The position numbers were made by a program, and so were the translations under genes. DNA of 64,000 nucleotides from Omphiscola glabra (Eukaryota > Mollusca > Gastropoda > Lymnaeidae), in assembly GCA_964017045.1 (NCBI GenBank), contig OZ024796.1, positions 436,501 through 500,500 on the forward strand, written 5' to 3'. Under the pieces are notes generated by a model. That model searched no databases. It worked only from the letters and a program-made list of their open reading frames with translations, and was not told the DNA's origin. Shown piece by piece: positions 37,347 through 50,257 of this stretch (position 1 is the stretch's first letter; every line of letters begins with the position of its first letter).

Positions 37347-38460
37347 TTTTAGTCAGAATACTAGAGCATGCATTTACAAAATATTACCTCTTCAGCCTGC
37401 AGATGCCGATGGTAATCAAAATATGAGACAATCAAGCACACAAACAAGTTTTTATTCTTTTGTCCTTATATTCGTAAAAAAAGAGAGTCAGTTCATTTGA
37501 AAAAGTTAACCAAAGTCAATAATATACTTTCTATGCTAACTTATGTCAATATATATATAACTACATTATTCATGTTCTTGAAATTTACTTTATCCCCCCC
37601 CCCCCCCCCCCCCGAGCAAATTTAATTTAAAAGCAATATAAATGAAAGTAATCTAATCAATAAGAGCAATATAGGCCTACAGGATTGAGTGATTGTTTAT
37701 ATGTTACTATCGCAGTATCAGTAAATAGTGCGGATCTGAGGTGCTATGGCAATGGGGATTTCTCATTACCAAATAACTAATGATACCTCAGTTTAGTACT
37801 TGGTTTTGCAAACGATTTTTGTCAGTGGACCCTTTTGCCAGTCAGATAAAGACCACACACATGTTCTTGTTATTATTTAAATGACTATAAATATAATAAA
37901 CGTACAAAATAAATGGAGCTCACGGACACCCAAGAGTCCGAGGACATTCATAAAGTTAAAGGTTAAAACAACTCCTGCTTTAGACTCACCCAGACTGTAA
38001 ATAAATAAGAGCTATCATGAACGAACGGAAAAACAAAACTCTATTAATTTTATATAAAGATCTATGATTTCCGCATTCCTTAATTAAACAATTATGCAAG
38101 TTGACTCCCACAATAAAAGTTAGTTGAAGAAAAGTGTATTAAATTTAATTCATTCTTTCCCAGAGAATGAGATGAGAGATAAATGTTCTTTACTTGTAGT
38201 GTTGTTAATACTTCTATTATTTCCCTTGCTGGTGTCTCGTGATATGCTTTTTATTTGGAGGTAAAATATAGACCGTTTTATTATTATTTTTTGTGTGTTG
38301 TTTTTGGTATTAAAAAAAAAATATTTAAAGTTATTTCTTAAACTCACAATGAAAGAAATAAACTTCGATCTTTAATTTTCTGTGTTTAGAAGGCAAGAAT
38401 AGAATTTTATTATTGTAAAGAAAAGTATATTATTATCGTGCACTGGTAATGATGACGTAC
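37347..38460. other. Gene-free region upstream of LAPTM4
   Basis: Holds a C(n) run (about 37595-37612) and a 45-bp stretch (37525-37570) that recurs near 41105-41145. Around 37800-37850 is a possible degraded hAT end. No exon is seen. Confidence 0.45.
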
Positions 38461-38463
38461 ATT

Positions 38464-38472
38464 ACCGGAAGT
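38464..38472 (+). promoter_or_regulatory. ETS-type site in LAPTM4 promoter region
   Basis: ACCGGAAGT matches the ETS/GABP consensus about 100 bases before the LAPTM4 ATG, where a core promoter or 5' UTR is expected. Motif-only evidence. Confidence 0.35.
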
Positions 38473-38571
38473 AGTAATAATAAAGCTGAACCTGAAGGCT
38501 ACGAGAAGAAACCATTGAGTAGAGATCGACAACTAATTTTCAAATACTGTATATAATCAGTATACTTCAAA

Positions 38572-41500
38572 ATGAAACAAAGTGGGCAGTTGCCGGGTGT
38601 GGATCCTAAATCATTTCGCTGCTGTTTTTGCTGCCATGTAAAAACAGGAACACTGTTCTATGGGATAGTTATTGCGGTAGGGTCTTTTTCTCTCTCTTGT
38701 CAAGTTGACTAATTATAATTTAATTGGAAAAACAATCTGGGAATTTCCAATATTGGAATTGATTGAAAAGGCGAAAATAACGATGGAAAGTGAAATGTAA
38801 ACGTGTGAATGAATATTACAATCTTCAGCGCTGATTCCAATTTCCCAAACAAATTCCTTTCTTTACCAACTACTACTGAACTGCAGCCTAATGCCTGGAC
38901 TGAGAAATAGATGCACTTCCAAATAGGAAAAATGCTAAATAAATAACCATCTGAATCAGTTTGAGTGAGACTAAGACCACATACTACCTTATTTTTTTTA
39001 CTTTGATCATTACTGCTGTGAAAAATCAGCCAGGCCTAAATGCCTAATTTAAGTAGAAGATTAAATTCAAAATCTGTGTTTTTCTATTAAATCTTTCTCA
39101 GGATTATATATTGATGTATATGTGTGCTAAGTCTCATTGAGTTATGTCCGCCCAAGTAATCTACATTATCATAATTATAAGGTCGCACAGCCCAATTTTA
39201 TCCACGCCCCCTTTTTAATGGTGGAAGATGTCAATCCCAATGGCAATACTTATGAAATGTTCCATTATTACCACTAACACTATTCACATCAAAATATTCG
39301 ATAAGTTGAGTTTTAGAATGAACTTAAAATGCATTTAAACAAAAATATTGTAATTTGAGGTTTAAAAACCTGCTAGAGTCCATACTATATTGACTATAAA
39401 TATTAAATTATCATAATTTGCAGTGTCCAATACGATGTCATGGGCAACCATTCATAAAATCACTTGCATATACTTTACTATACTTATACTGTAGGTACTT
39501 TGACAGAAATTTTAATATTGTCCTATTGCCATAACTGATACATCATTTTAAAGGGCTAGCTATAAGCTTTGCAAAAATACCAATTTCATCTTTCTAGCTT
39601 TTATAGAAATGAAGTTATGATTTTTAAAGTGCATTTTTTAAACCCCCTTTTTTTTATCTTTGTATTTCACTGTAAAAACTTGTGACCGACTTTCCAAATT
39701 CCTGCCTTTTTTTGCCCACAACTTTTTTATTTTAATAGATAATGCTACCAAATTTTTAGGAGACATTCTCAATGCAATATACAACACAATGAACAACAAA
39801 ACTTTTACATAACATCAAGAATTTGCATTTTGGATAATTTAATTTGCGGGTATGTTACGATAAAGGTGAATGGAAAAATTGGAACAATCATTATTTATGA
39901 AGAAAAAAACCCAGAAAATAACATGTTTATTGAATTTACATTAATTTTATTAAGCTATTGTTAAATTTTAAAACAATTATCATATTTATAAAAAGGTAAG
40001 TATTATTTTTTATATATAAAATTGATGGATATAATTATAAATAAAAATTACTCAAATAAAATCATCCATAAGTTATAAGACTAAGTAAAGACACACAGTA
40101 TGTATTAGAATTTTACTTTTACATTAAGTTAACAAATATTTAAAAATGTATATTTCAATACCTTATTAAATTAAAAAGATACTAACTTTTATTAGGCATG
40201 TAAGTGTGGTTTTAGTAATAGTAACTAATGTAATAAAAGTTCAGTAAGTGAAAAATATTAAATTAAGCTTTGGCCTAGGCGTAAATAGACTATAAGATAT
40301 TAATAACGGTTATTTATAATTATAAATGATATTGATATGTAGGCCTAATTTTAGTAATATTCTCCCAAATGAGTAGTCATTAATAAGAGAATAACAACTA
40401 TTATTATTGAGATTACTATCATTTTCATAAAACTATTAATTATTGATTCAATAATGTACATCGATAAACTGACTAAGTACCGGTGGTACACACAATTTTT
40501 AACGTAAAATTTAAAAGCAACCTTTGGTCACTACATAGACTTTTCAAGTTTGGTTATAATCTTTTCTTAAATTTTGTAAAATTATTTATTTTGAACTCCT
40601 TATAATTATTCAGATGTTTAAGGATTTAACTATAACAAATCACTTCATAATTGACAGTGATAATAGCCATTTCCGGCTTCTCGGTCAAAAAAAAAAAATA
40701 ATGGGGAAATTTTCATAGTGGGATGAATAACTTTTCAGAGACATGGTCAATGATAATAACTCAAAAAAGGAAAAACTCATAAAATGAATGTAGATTCTGT
40801 GGCAGTAAACCTTTTTTAGGTGCCTTAACTAGTAAAAAAGTATTTAAGTGATTTGTAGACGTACAGCACCATAATAATAATAATACTGTCCGTGATACAC
40901 AAAAAATCTAGTAGCATAAATCAATATATCACCGGAACACAAAAACTGGTGAGAAAAGCAATTATTTAATAAACAAACGTGACGTAGTATGCAATTTTCC
41001 AATGATTCTGTGTAGCCGTACGCCATAATTGTAGAACGCGTTTTTTTGACATTTTTGTATCTGCGCAGAAGGTATGCGCGAGTAACCAAAGTGAATATCT
41101 AAAATATACTTTCTGTGCTAACTTATGTCAATATATATAACTATATACTTTGGTATGCACGAGTGACCTTTGAAGTACCTAACTATAGTATTATTCTCAT
41201 CGTTTTATTTATAAAAGATTGCAATGTGCAAAAGCTATTAAATCATTGGTCAGGGTAAGCTTTAATTAATTAGTGATGTGCAAAAGTTGAAAGTTCAAAA
41301 TAAGTAGTCCCAAACCAGTATTATTTTAGAGGTACGCCCTGCCTTAAATAGTCAATGTACCTGGTATATAATATAATGGATGCCTGAGACTTAGTGAACA
41401 GAACATCCATATTGTGTTTATTAATATTACATAGCTAGATAAGTTAAAATGTATTTATATAGTTTTAACAATTAGAGTTAATAAGAGAACTTTTAATACC

Positions 41501-44500
41501 TAGCATTATCCTGAAAATAAAAGTTTGATAAAATTATCATTTAAACAAGAGTTTTTGCACGTGACGCGATCATTGGAATTGGTTCACAAAATATGGAGGT
41601 GCAGTCCATAGTAAAAAAAAAATTAACAAAGGAACTTGCTCTTTAAAAATTGATGTCTCAAAAAGTGCTAAAGCTAGAAAGTTGATGTGGTTTCATTTTT
41701 TTAATTTGAAGTTTGCTCTATACAACTGTATTGGGAGGGTTGACATCACTGCGCTTAGGATGAGACAACTCTTGGCAAAACCCATACCGTTAACCCAAAA
41801 GTACCTATCCTTTTAACAGTGAATCTGTTGAATTTTATTTTAAATCACTATTTTTTTATTTAACAAATACCATTTTAATGAGACAGTTCTCAATTTTTCT
41901 ACTTCAGCTCATCCATCTAGTTTTCTTGGGATTTCTGATCCTTGCTGCAATTCACCCTGATGTTTTGGTACCAGATAACAAACAACAGTATGATGGAATC
42001 ATTGTTGTGCAGACAGAAACAGGAAATTTCATTCAAAACTTTCCTGATCAGCCCATTAAACAACAGATTAGTAAAGGTGAATTATTTCCTTAGGGTTAAA
42101 CAAAAGTAAAGTATATACTAATAGTGACCTGGGGGGGGGGGGGGGGGGGGGGGGGCTTCGGATGACCTATTTTTCGGTAACCACAACGCTTCCACAGAAA
42201 GGTTGTGTTAAAGAAGTTAATGCATAGAATATAACCTAAAGTTACCTTATATTTAATCATGTATGGTGTTTTATGGTGTTAACCATACCACAAGGTTTAT
42301 CAGAGTCAATAGGAAATTAGTAAAACAAAGTAAGGTTAAACCTGAATAAAGGAACGCAACAAAACAACGAACGTAATAAAACAATGAACGTGTCAGCAGG
42401 AAGCCATTGTTATTTCTTTAAGCTACATACAAATGTGTCTGGTCAGCAATCATTCAGAGTAAATCTTCAGGATAAAATAATTAAAAAAACTCCAAAGGGC
42501 TGAAACTGATCATCAATATTTAGATTTTTAGCATGAGGCCCAACTCCTGATGTAAACATGTACATTTGTATAGCCTAGTTTAATTATGTCAAAAGATTTG
42601 TAAAAGCACCAGGTTTTCAATGATTTCAATATATCAGAGTTATTCCTCCTTTACCTATTTAAAATATCTTAACTTTAATAACAATTCTGTCATTAATAAC
42701 TTAATATTTTGTCGCCAGATAATCTGTGTGTTATGTTTGGAATCACTTTGGTGTGCTTAATTTCAACAATAGCCCTAGTTTATGGAGTGGCAAGAGTAAG
42801 TTTATACATTCATTACTGTATGTTATGTTTGGAATCACTTTGGTCTGCTTCATTTCAACAATAGCCCTAGTTTATGGAGTGGCAAGAGTAATTTCATAAA
42901 TTCATTGCTATGTTTTTTGATGACATGTGACATACTTACATCAAGGAAGAGATAAATAGTTCTTTGTTTAACTTCCACATTTTTTAAATTAGTTCAATGA
43001 ATTTCTTTTCTTTAGAATGTTCTCTTTAACTACCAAGTATTGTTTACCATTAGCCAGTGCATGCTGGTTTTAACAATTATTGAAACAGTTAACTTTTCTT
43101 TAAAAAAAATGGGTACATTTGGAAGAGAAACAAACTTCAAATAAAAATGTTTGGATAAAACAAAGGACCATTTTAGAAGGAATCATTCTATAAAGCTAAA
43201 TATTAAAAATGCTTTTTTTCACCCATTCCCATCTGTACCTGCACAGAATTTGGCCAGCTATCTGATGCCCTTTTTCTGTCTTCAAGTTTTTGACTTCTGC
43301 CTCAGTTGTCTGACTGTGGTTGGCTGCTTCACCTATGCTCCTAATATCAAACAGTGGATCCATGACCAAGGATTGGTAAATATCTTGAGGCTTGTTCGGC
43401 TTTCAATAGAAATAAAACCAATTATTTTATTCATCTATTGTTTTTTTTTCTTGCTGAGCTTTCAAATAAAGTTTTAATAAGTAATTTTTAAAAATACCTC
43501 TGTACATTCTTTATCATATCATAAAATATATCTTTTCACATTATAAAAATTATCTTTAATGCATGCATAAATTATATATTGAAGACTGGAACAATGCTGC
43601 AATTAAAACTTTTGACTCAAGCTTATGAGGATAATTATTAAAATCTAATGCTATGATCCATGATTTGGATTTTTAGATTTTTTTATTTGGTTTTATTTGA
43701 ATTCTTAATTCTGACCAATATACCTGTAGTACATATGATTTCCCTTACCAATTACAGGAAAACTTCCCTCTGATGAACAATCTCATGTGCTTGGACTCTG
43801 ATTATTTGATGTTGCTCTTTGTTACATGTCTTATCCTTGTCCTCTCCATTAAGGTAAGTATTCTGACTTTATGATTAGATGCCATATATTGCCAGTTGTT
43901 AAAAAGAAGACCCCCAGTTTATCCAAATGATATATTAGATTCTTATTCTGATCACTTGCACAAAACAAGAGCATGGTTCCCCTGAGGACATATACAAAAT
44001 TTCTGTTATATGAGCTACACGTGGAAGTAATAATGAAGTTTATTTGAGAAATTTTGAGAAATCACGCTTCATTCCCAAAGGCTCGAAGCGCGTTACAAGG
44101 TTCGATGTTCGAGAGGCATCACTGCTGCCAGTTAGGCGCATGTGAACTCCATCTCCCCATCTCCTGGGTTTGAATTCAGAGTTGCCTTCTCTTAGATGAG
44201 TTGCCGTCCAAGGTTAACGAGTCCCATCCACCCGGGAGTTGCCGGAATGTTTCATTGTATCAATGTTATCCGCCTATCGGGGACTCCATCGCAGGGTTTG
44301 AATTCAGAGTTTCCTTCTCTTAGATGAGTTGCCGTCCAAGGTTAACGAGTCCCATCCACCCGGGGTGCTGGTGGTGTGATTGCTTGACTGGGCTTAGGTG
44401 GGGATTGAACTCCAGACCATCTACTTGAGATTTGCTCAGTTTAGACCACTCGGCCACCCAGCACCACAAAGTAGCATATTTGTTAACATTGTATTTTTAA

Positions 44501-45266
44501 ATTGTATCATAAAAATTGTATTCATGCTGTGTTTACTTCCCAGTTGTGAAAACAACTTTTTGGGGACTTAGTGTCTTAGTCCTGGAGTTTCCAAATAAAT
44601 CAGAAACGACTGTTTGATGTAGAATTCTAATAAGCTGAAAATATGAAAATCTCCACCATTAAATGCTGCTATGCATCTTTGTCTGACATATCACATTTGT
44701 ATTACAGGCTTACCTCATCGGCATGGTATGGTCGTGCTACAAGTACATCCAGATGCATGTTGCTTCACGCAGCATGGTTAGAGAATACTCTGTAGATCCT
44801 GACACTGAGGTAGTGCTTTACTTGAGGGGAAGAAAATAGCTCATTTATTTTGCAGATTCCAGCTCTGAAAATTTTGCTTACCCAATTGTCATATACTATT
44901 TTAGGGTACTAGTGTAAAGTATGGCTTTGTGTGTATAATGAGTAAAGATAGCTGCAGTCAAGTGGTTTAATCTGATCTTTTTGTACTGGCCATACGCTTG
45001 ATTCTGGCTGAGATTAAGTCCCCTGCTTTCAGGATTGATACTTTATGTTAAATATGTAAAAATTGATATGAGGGTTTTGTCATTGCAAAGAAAATAATTA
45101 TTTCATGTTTGGTCAATGTCATTTGACAAAAATATCCATTCGTCTCATCCATTTGAATCGAGTCACCTTTAAAATTTCTCCTCAGATGCTGCTCCCTCCC
45201 CGCTATGAAGATGCCATCAAGGTCCCAAGTAACTTCCCTCAACCCCCAGCTTACAACCCTCAGTAA
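38572..45266 (+). CDS. LAPTM4: LAPTM4-family lysosomal-associated transmembrane protein
   Basis: Seven exons join in phase to 252 residues: 38572-38676, 41908-42076, 42719-42795, 43247-43375, 43758-43853, 44708-44809, 45186-45266. The N-terminal FRCCFCCHVKTGT matches human LAPTM4A STRCCGCCHVRTGT. Four hydrophobic segments follow (about residues 31-48, 95-115, 121-143, 173-203). The cytosolic tail has two PPxY motifs, PPRY (230-233) and PPAY (246-249). LAPTM4 proteins reside in late endosome/lysosome membranes, and their PY motifs bind Nedd4-type ubiquitin ligases for sorting. They influence transporter trafficking and, in vertebrates, EGFR and ceramide handling. Whether it is the A- or B-type orthologue cannot be decided. 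Intron 1 is 3.2 kb, intron 3 holds a copy of exon 3, and intron 5 holds a SINE. Confidence 0.93.
39430..41760. mobile_element. Putative large inverted-repeat element in LAPTM4 intron 1
   Basis: Near 39590-39645, TTTCTAGCTTTTA and AGTTATGATTTTTAAAGTGC are echoed in reverse complement at about 41645-41690 (TTTCTAGCTTTAGC, ATTTTTAAAGAGCA). GTAGGTACTTTGA (about 39492) pairs with an inverted TTAGGTACTTCAA near 41175. Arms are diverged, boundaries are unclear, and there is no coding frame. The TAGGTACTT motif is shared with the 18-21-kb element. Confidence 0.35.
42825..42892 (+). pseudogene. Duplicate of LAPTM4 exon 3 in intron 3
   Basis: About 68 bases repeat exon 3 (ATGTTATGTTTGGAATCACT ... GGAGTGGCAAGAGTAA) about 99 bases downstream, with only a few substitutions. 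Flanking intron sequence (ATTCATTRCT) is also copied, so this is a tandem genomic duplication. The copy has no AG acceptor directly upstream and its donor reads GTAATT, not GTAAGT, so it is probably not spliced in. Confidence 0.88.
44027..44468 (-). mobile_element. tRNA-derived SINE in LAPTM4 intron 5
   Basis: Read on the minus strand, the head has a Pol III A box TGGCCGAGTGG (44447-44457) and B box GAGTTCAATCC, as in Leu/Ser-type tRNAs. The tail (GCGCTTCGAGCC...AAATAAACTTCATTATTA) resembles the 3' end of L2/CR1-clade LINEs. The body contains a 70-bp block twice (44166-44236 and 44294-44364). It is a composite SINE, not a tRNA gene. Confidence 0.8.
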
Positions 45267-46440
45267 ATTTTGGCTACAGCATCACTTGGCTGTTGAACAG
45301 GTCAATGAGGATTGGAGGAAATACAACTTTGGCTTGTTTTAGAAATATTTTTGCCTCAGAAGCAAAGTGATTTTTTTTTTCCTTTAAAATTATTACAGTA
45401 AAACCTAAATGATTCTGCTTGAATAAAATCGGAAATAACCGTAAATTACAGTTTCTTTGACTATATTATGTTGTGTTGTAACTACTTGTGTCAATTAAAG
45501 GGATCCTTTTCAATTTGGGGTTAGGAATTTTGGAAGGCTTTTTCAGCTCTTTATCTATGGATCCATACATTTTTTAAGAAACAGTCTAAAAGAAAATGAG
45601 CCACATTATAAAAAGCATTCAACTTTTTAAAAAGGAAGTTGCAAAGTATATTTTTCCCACAGCTAACTACAATGAAAACAGATCATAGCAATCTCTGCTT
45701 TCAATTTATGTTTGTAAGAGCTGGCAACATATTTATATTAAACGGCTGCTGTTATGTACTTTAAATGGGGAAACATTTTGAAAAACTCATATTTCTGTGC
45801 TTTTCAGCAAAGTTTTACTTTTGTAATACTGGGTATTTGACCCTTCATGATTAATGCAAAAGTGAAACATAAAGGATAAAACTTTAATGATGGATCCATA
45901 GTTGTCTCTAGTTCAATCTTTATTTTGAATTTATATAATTGGCTTTATACAATTACAAATCAGTCTGAGGATTTTGACACAAATGTCTGTCCTTTCTGTT
46001 TGTTTTTTTTGTATTATGTTAATTGTTGCTACATGCCAGGGTGGGTATTTTCCCTTTCAATATTATTAAAATGACATAGTTGCAAGTCTTGTATGTGTAT
46101 AATCAATGTTTTGTCAACTTTTATGTATATAATGTCCAAGGAAATTGATAACTAATAATTTTGTATGTGTATTTAGATAATGTCTGACTTGACATGAAAA
46201 AGTTTGAAAACAAAGACTATATTGATTACCAGGATATGTTATCTTGTGTTGTAAGACACAGGTATTGTACAATCCAATACTTTTTTTATGTGGTTATTTG
46301 GAGTTTGTCGAGACAGCTCTTTTATTATTTTCCCATTGTAACAAATAAAACTATGTTTTGGAAGGAGATAATTATATATTTTGGGGATGCGGTTAGATTT
46401 TACAAGTTCCTTCTCATTTAAAAATTATTAAATAAATATT
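45267..46440 (+). other. LAPTM4 3' UTR region
   Basis: AT-rich sequence after the LAPTM4 stop, without credible coding exons. AATAAA at 46344-46349 and another near 46432 are candidate poly-A signals, which would give a UTR of about 1.1 kb. Confidence 0.45.
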
Positions 46441-48294
46441 GCATTTGATTTCTTTCTTTTTGATGTCAAATTTGTGTTTTTGCAAAATAGCAACTTTCTA
46501 AATGTAGCCTCAATGAGCCTTTGTAATCTCTTTTTATCATTGTGATTAATATTGTTGTCTTGGACATGTCATTATCAGATATAGCTATCAAAAGATGCAA
46601 TGTCATGTTCATTTTAGAATGACTTGTAAGCAATCTTTGGATTGAATTAGAAATGATCAGCTCACAACCACCTCCTTGAGTTTGGCATTCTGAAATCTCA
46701 TGCAAAAAATAAATAATAAGTCTTTCAAATTAAATTTAAGGAGATGATGGAAATAAGGCCATCTTTTTTTTTTTGTAACTGTAAACTATTTTTTTGATGG
46801 TGTAAAAATGAAATAAAGGGAGAAATCCTCCAACCTCTTTAAAAAAAAAACATTAAAAATGTAGAGCTGTGATTTGTTTTTGTTTTTATTTCATTCTCTT
46901 TACTTTCTGTAACACATTTATCCCTTTGCTTGTGTAAACATTGCTTGAATGACATATTTAATTAAAACTATTGACATAGCTAAGAGTGATTTGATTATAA
47001 AAGTAAATGCTAAAAATGCATTAAAATGCAGATACAAGATCAAATTTAATATGAAAAACATCTTTACTCTTCTATTTTTAGCATAATAAAAAAAAATTGC
47101 TTTGAAGGCTAGATTGCATTAAACAACCAAGTTAGAGAAATACAATTTTAAAATAGCCTTATAAAAAAAAAAACGTTTTGACATTTCCAGATATTTTCTT
47201 TTTGTAATTTGATTGATTCCCAAACTTGACTTATTAATTAAAGTGTATAGTAGATCCCATAGCTTGCCTTCACCCACGTATGTAAACATCGATTGTTGAC
47301 CTGCTGTAAATGTATCCATGCGTTGTAATCTAGCACTATTTTATAGACCTGTGTCTGAAATTCCTCCTGTGATGCAATATTTCATAAATGTAGTTTTTTA
47401 CTTTTCTTGTGAATTTTTTTGGGTGATATTACCTTCTTTAATTTAAAAGATATATTTAAAATAATTTCTGGTTCAGGGGAAGCTTTTGATGAAAGATTTC
47501 CAAAATTTCTTGAGCCTGGTAACGAATTTGATTTGAAAAATTTATTGCTCTGGACTTTAAAAACAACTTATAAATTACACATGAAAAATTATTCCAACAT
47601 AAAGTCTAAAAAATTAATTTCATTATATCCCAGAAATTTTTAGCTGTCCGATTGAAAATAATTGTGTTTCTTTCTTTACATTTGTATAATGTCAACCGTT
47701 GCCATATTGAAGATTTCATTTTAAAGCCAATGGACCTATTTTAAAATCTTAGAGATCCCCTTTGTTTTTTTCTACAATGACATTAGTGACATTTGTAAGA
47801 GTCATAAGCAAGCAGACCCAGGCTGGCACCCTTTTTTGCCTTTTTTTCACTAACTAACATTTTGGAAAATGAGGGAGCTTAGTCCAACTAACTGGAAATG
47901 TAATTATATAAATTATAGTAGCCATTAGTAGTTTTAATCTGAAGACTACACACTTGAGCTACACACGTAAGACTATGTTGGTCAGGTCTGAAAACTGAAC
48001 TGTGTTTTTCCAAAGTATGGTTACTTTAAAAAGTCTCCCATGTAATTTTCAATATTTTCCTTGTTCTAAACAAGATGTAATTTTATAATACAGCCGAGGG
48101 GAAAAAATAATTTTTCATAAAATGTACATTTAAATTAAAAAAGTAATTATGTTCTCAATGCAAATTTATGTTACAATTTTAAAACTATAGAATTGCATAT
48201 TAATTTCAATCCATGTTAAGTGGTATACGGTAATAAAATTCTTGATTTTGTATGCTGTGTTGTTTGAAGTGTGTGTTCTGTTATGGAGTTGATT
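46441..48294. other. Gene-free intergenic region
   Basis: AT-rich sequence with short A/T runs. A 74-codon frame at 47419-47643 lacks splice support and family resemblance. Nothing else is recognised. Confidence 0.45.
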
Positions 48295-48582
48295 GCCTAT
48301 CCGGAAATTTGTTTGAAAGAAATTTCATAGACGGAAAATTGATTAATGGAAATTTCATCGAACGGAAATTTGGTAGAATCTTTATCTCAGTTTACACGTA
48401 AAAATTTTGCGTCAAATTTCATTTTGAACGCATTATTTTGTTTTAATATAGAGTATGGTGCGTTCAAAAAGAAATTTGACAAAAATTTTTTACCTATGAG
48501 CTGAAAATAATATTCAACCACATTGCCGTTCGATCAAATTTCCATCGATCAATTTTCTTTCAAACAAATTTCCGGTAACCAT
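48295..48582. mobile_element. Fold-back MITE, copy 2
   Basis: Same family as 16794-17089: CCGGAAATTTG subunits at both ends in inverted orientation, an AGTTTACACG stretch, and a TATAGAGTATGGTGCGTTCA centre. The flanks GAGTTGATT / CATTTGATT agree in 7 of 9 positions, consistent with an eroded 9-bp duplication. More diverged than copy 1. Confidence 0.85.
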
Positions 48583-48694
48583 TTGATTTATTTTATGTGG
48601 GCATCTTAGTTTGATAACTGATGAAGAAATAATTGTTCCTTTCCTTCCTTTTACTTTTGAGTGAGATTCATTTAAGTCGCTCCAATAATTGCAG

Positions 48695-48841
48695 CTTCAT
48701 CCTTGGCAAGAGATGTCTTTAAAAAAACACCTACAAAAATGTTACTCTGAATTGACTAGATCATTTACAAACAAAAAGTATAGCAATTTGTTCACAGAAG
48801 TGATGGCATACAAGGCAGCGGGCTTTCAGGTTGTATTGATT
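48695..48841 (+). CDS. Orphan candidate coding exon (49 codons, phase 0-0)
   Basis: An acceptor-like CCAATAATTGCAG ends at 48694 and a good donor ATT|GTAAGC begins at 48842. The 147 bases between are open in one frame and read HPWQEMSLKKHLQKCYSELT and onward to YKAAGFQVVLI. Composition is more protein-like than neighbouring chance frames. I do not recognise the family. No partner exon was found nearby, so it may be an exon of a gene nested with LAPTM4 or SoxF, or a relic. Confidence 0.35.
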
Positions 48842-49702
48842 GTAAGCTTTTTGATTAAATCTCACCTGCTTGCTGGTTTTTAGAAAATGGCAGTTGAGAC
48901 AAAGTACATCCCATCTAACTTAGCCTTCATTTACTACAAATGAAATGCTGCATACAAATTTAGCTTCTGATTTATAGTGATTTTCAATATTCAAGAGCTT
49001 ACCTGATTCTCAAATTCCTTGAGGCACAACAATATTCTAAGAATCCTCACTGGAAGACCCCTTTGATATTTACAATTTTAATGACTGGTATTATTGGCAC
49101 AATATAAAACTAATAAAAGGAGTGATATGTTGATTAAATTAGTGAAATATATGTTGCAACAATGTTGACATGTATATTTTTAATTCATGTTTTTAAACAA
49201 ACCCAACCACCCCCAATTAACTTGCTCATCATGGTCGCCTGAACAAAGTTAATTAACTTTGAATTTTAAATAACCGTTAGCTGAAAAGTATTTCGATCAA
49301 TAGCTTCAACGAACAAAATATAATTAATGAATGTATTCCACTCAGGATGCGATGAAACAGAGGGTAACAAGTGATTTCCCCTTTCAATTGGCTGATTTCC
49401 CCTCGTTTGAATGAAATCCGCTCTTTCTTATCTGTGAAGAAGAAGAGTAACACAAAAGCCTACACACTCACGTCCTAATAAAGGCAATATTTTTTTGTTT
49501 CTTCTAGTGAGACATGAACACAAATTTAGTTTTTAAACGTTTTATTTTCAAAAATTTTTGTTCAAATAGTGCAACTCATGTCCAAATAACAAAAATACTA
49601 ATCACTTGTATAAGAGGAATAACACCAACATGCACATGAAATAAATTAATCAGTGGGGGAAGGAATTATATTCACATAGTTAACAACTTCATAGAATACG
49701 CC

Positions 49703-49960
49703 AGTGGTTCCCAACTTGTGCTCCGCGGACCACTATGCCCCACCCCCCGTACTCTATTCCTATACATCATTGACTTGTAAAACAGGGTAATCCGTTAGGC
49801 AGGCTAAGGTGCTCCGTTAGGCAGGCTAAGGTGTTCCGTTAGGCACGCTAAGGTGCTCCGCTAGGCAGGCGAAGGTGCTTCGCTAGGCAGGCTAAGGTGC
49901 TCCGCCATAGAAAATGATTCTGTAAGCGGCCCCGCGAGTCAAGAAGGTTGGAAAATGGAA
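49703..49960. mobile_element. hAT (Charlie-like) remnant containing a minisatellite
   Basis: The left end CAGTGGTTCCCAACTTGTGC followed by TCCGCGGACCACTA is the classic hAT/Charlie terminus. The right end near CAAGAAGGTTGGAAAATGG is a mutated inverted partner. The interior is mostly a 22-bp repeat array. Confidence 0.7.
49792..49904. repeat. 22-bp minisatellite inside the hAT remnant
   Basis: About five copies of CCGTTAGGCAGGCTAAGGTG plus CT. Confidence 0.93.
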
Positions 49961-50020
49961 TGCGGTATTGGTAGGAGTGAGTTAAACACGTTCATCAAAT
50001 CAGCATTAGACATTCTGGTG

Positions 50021-50257
50021 GCACAACCTTTGCTTACTGTTAGCACAACTTTTGTTTACTGTTAGCACAACTTTTGCTTACTGTTAGCACAACTTTTGTT
50101 TACTGTTAGCACAACTTTTGTTTACTGTTAGCACAACTTTTGTTTACTGTTAGCACAACTTTCGTCTACTATTAGCCCATCATTTTGTTACTGTTAGCAC
50201 AACTTTTGTATATTGTTAGCACAACTTTCGTTTACTGCTAGCACAACTTTTGTTTAC
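50021..50257. repeat. 22-bp minisatellite (about 11 copies)
   Basis: Eleven copies of a 22-bp unit GCACAACTTTTGTTTACTGT plus TA. Unrelated in sequence to the neighbouring 22-bp array. Confidence 0.95.

Noticed and set aside
44398..44468. tRNA gene with A and B boxes on the minus strand
   Set aside because: It continues into a SINE body and LINE-like tail and lies in an intron; a functional tRNA is unlikely.
47419..47643. 74-codon plus-strand frame
   Set aside because: AT-rich, no splice signals, no family resemblance; probably chance.
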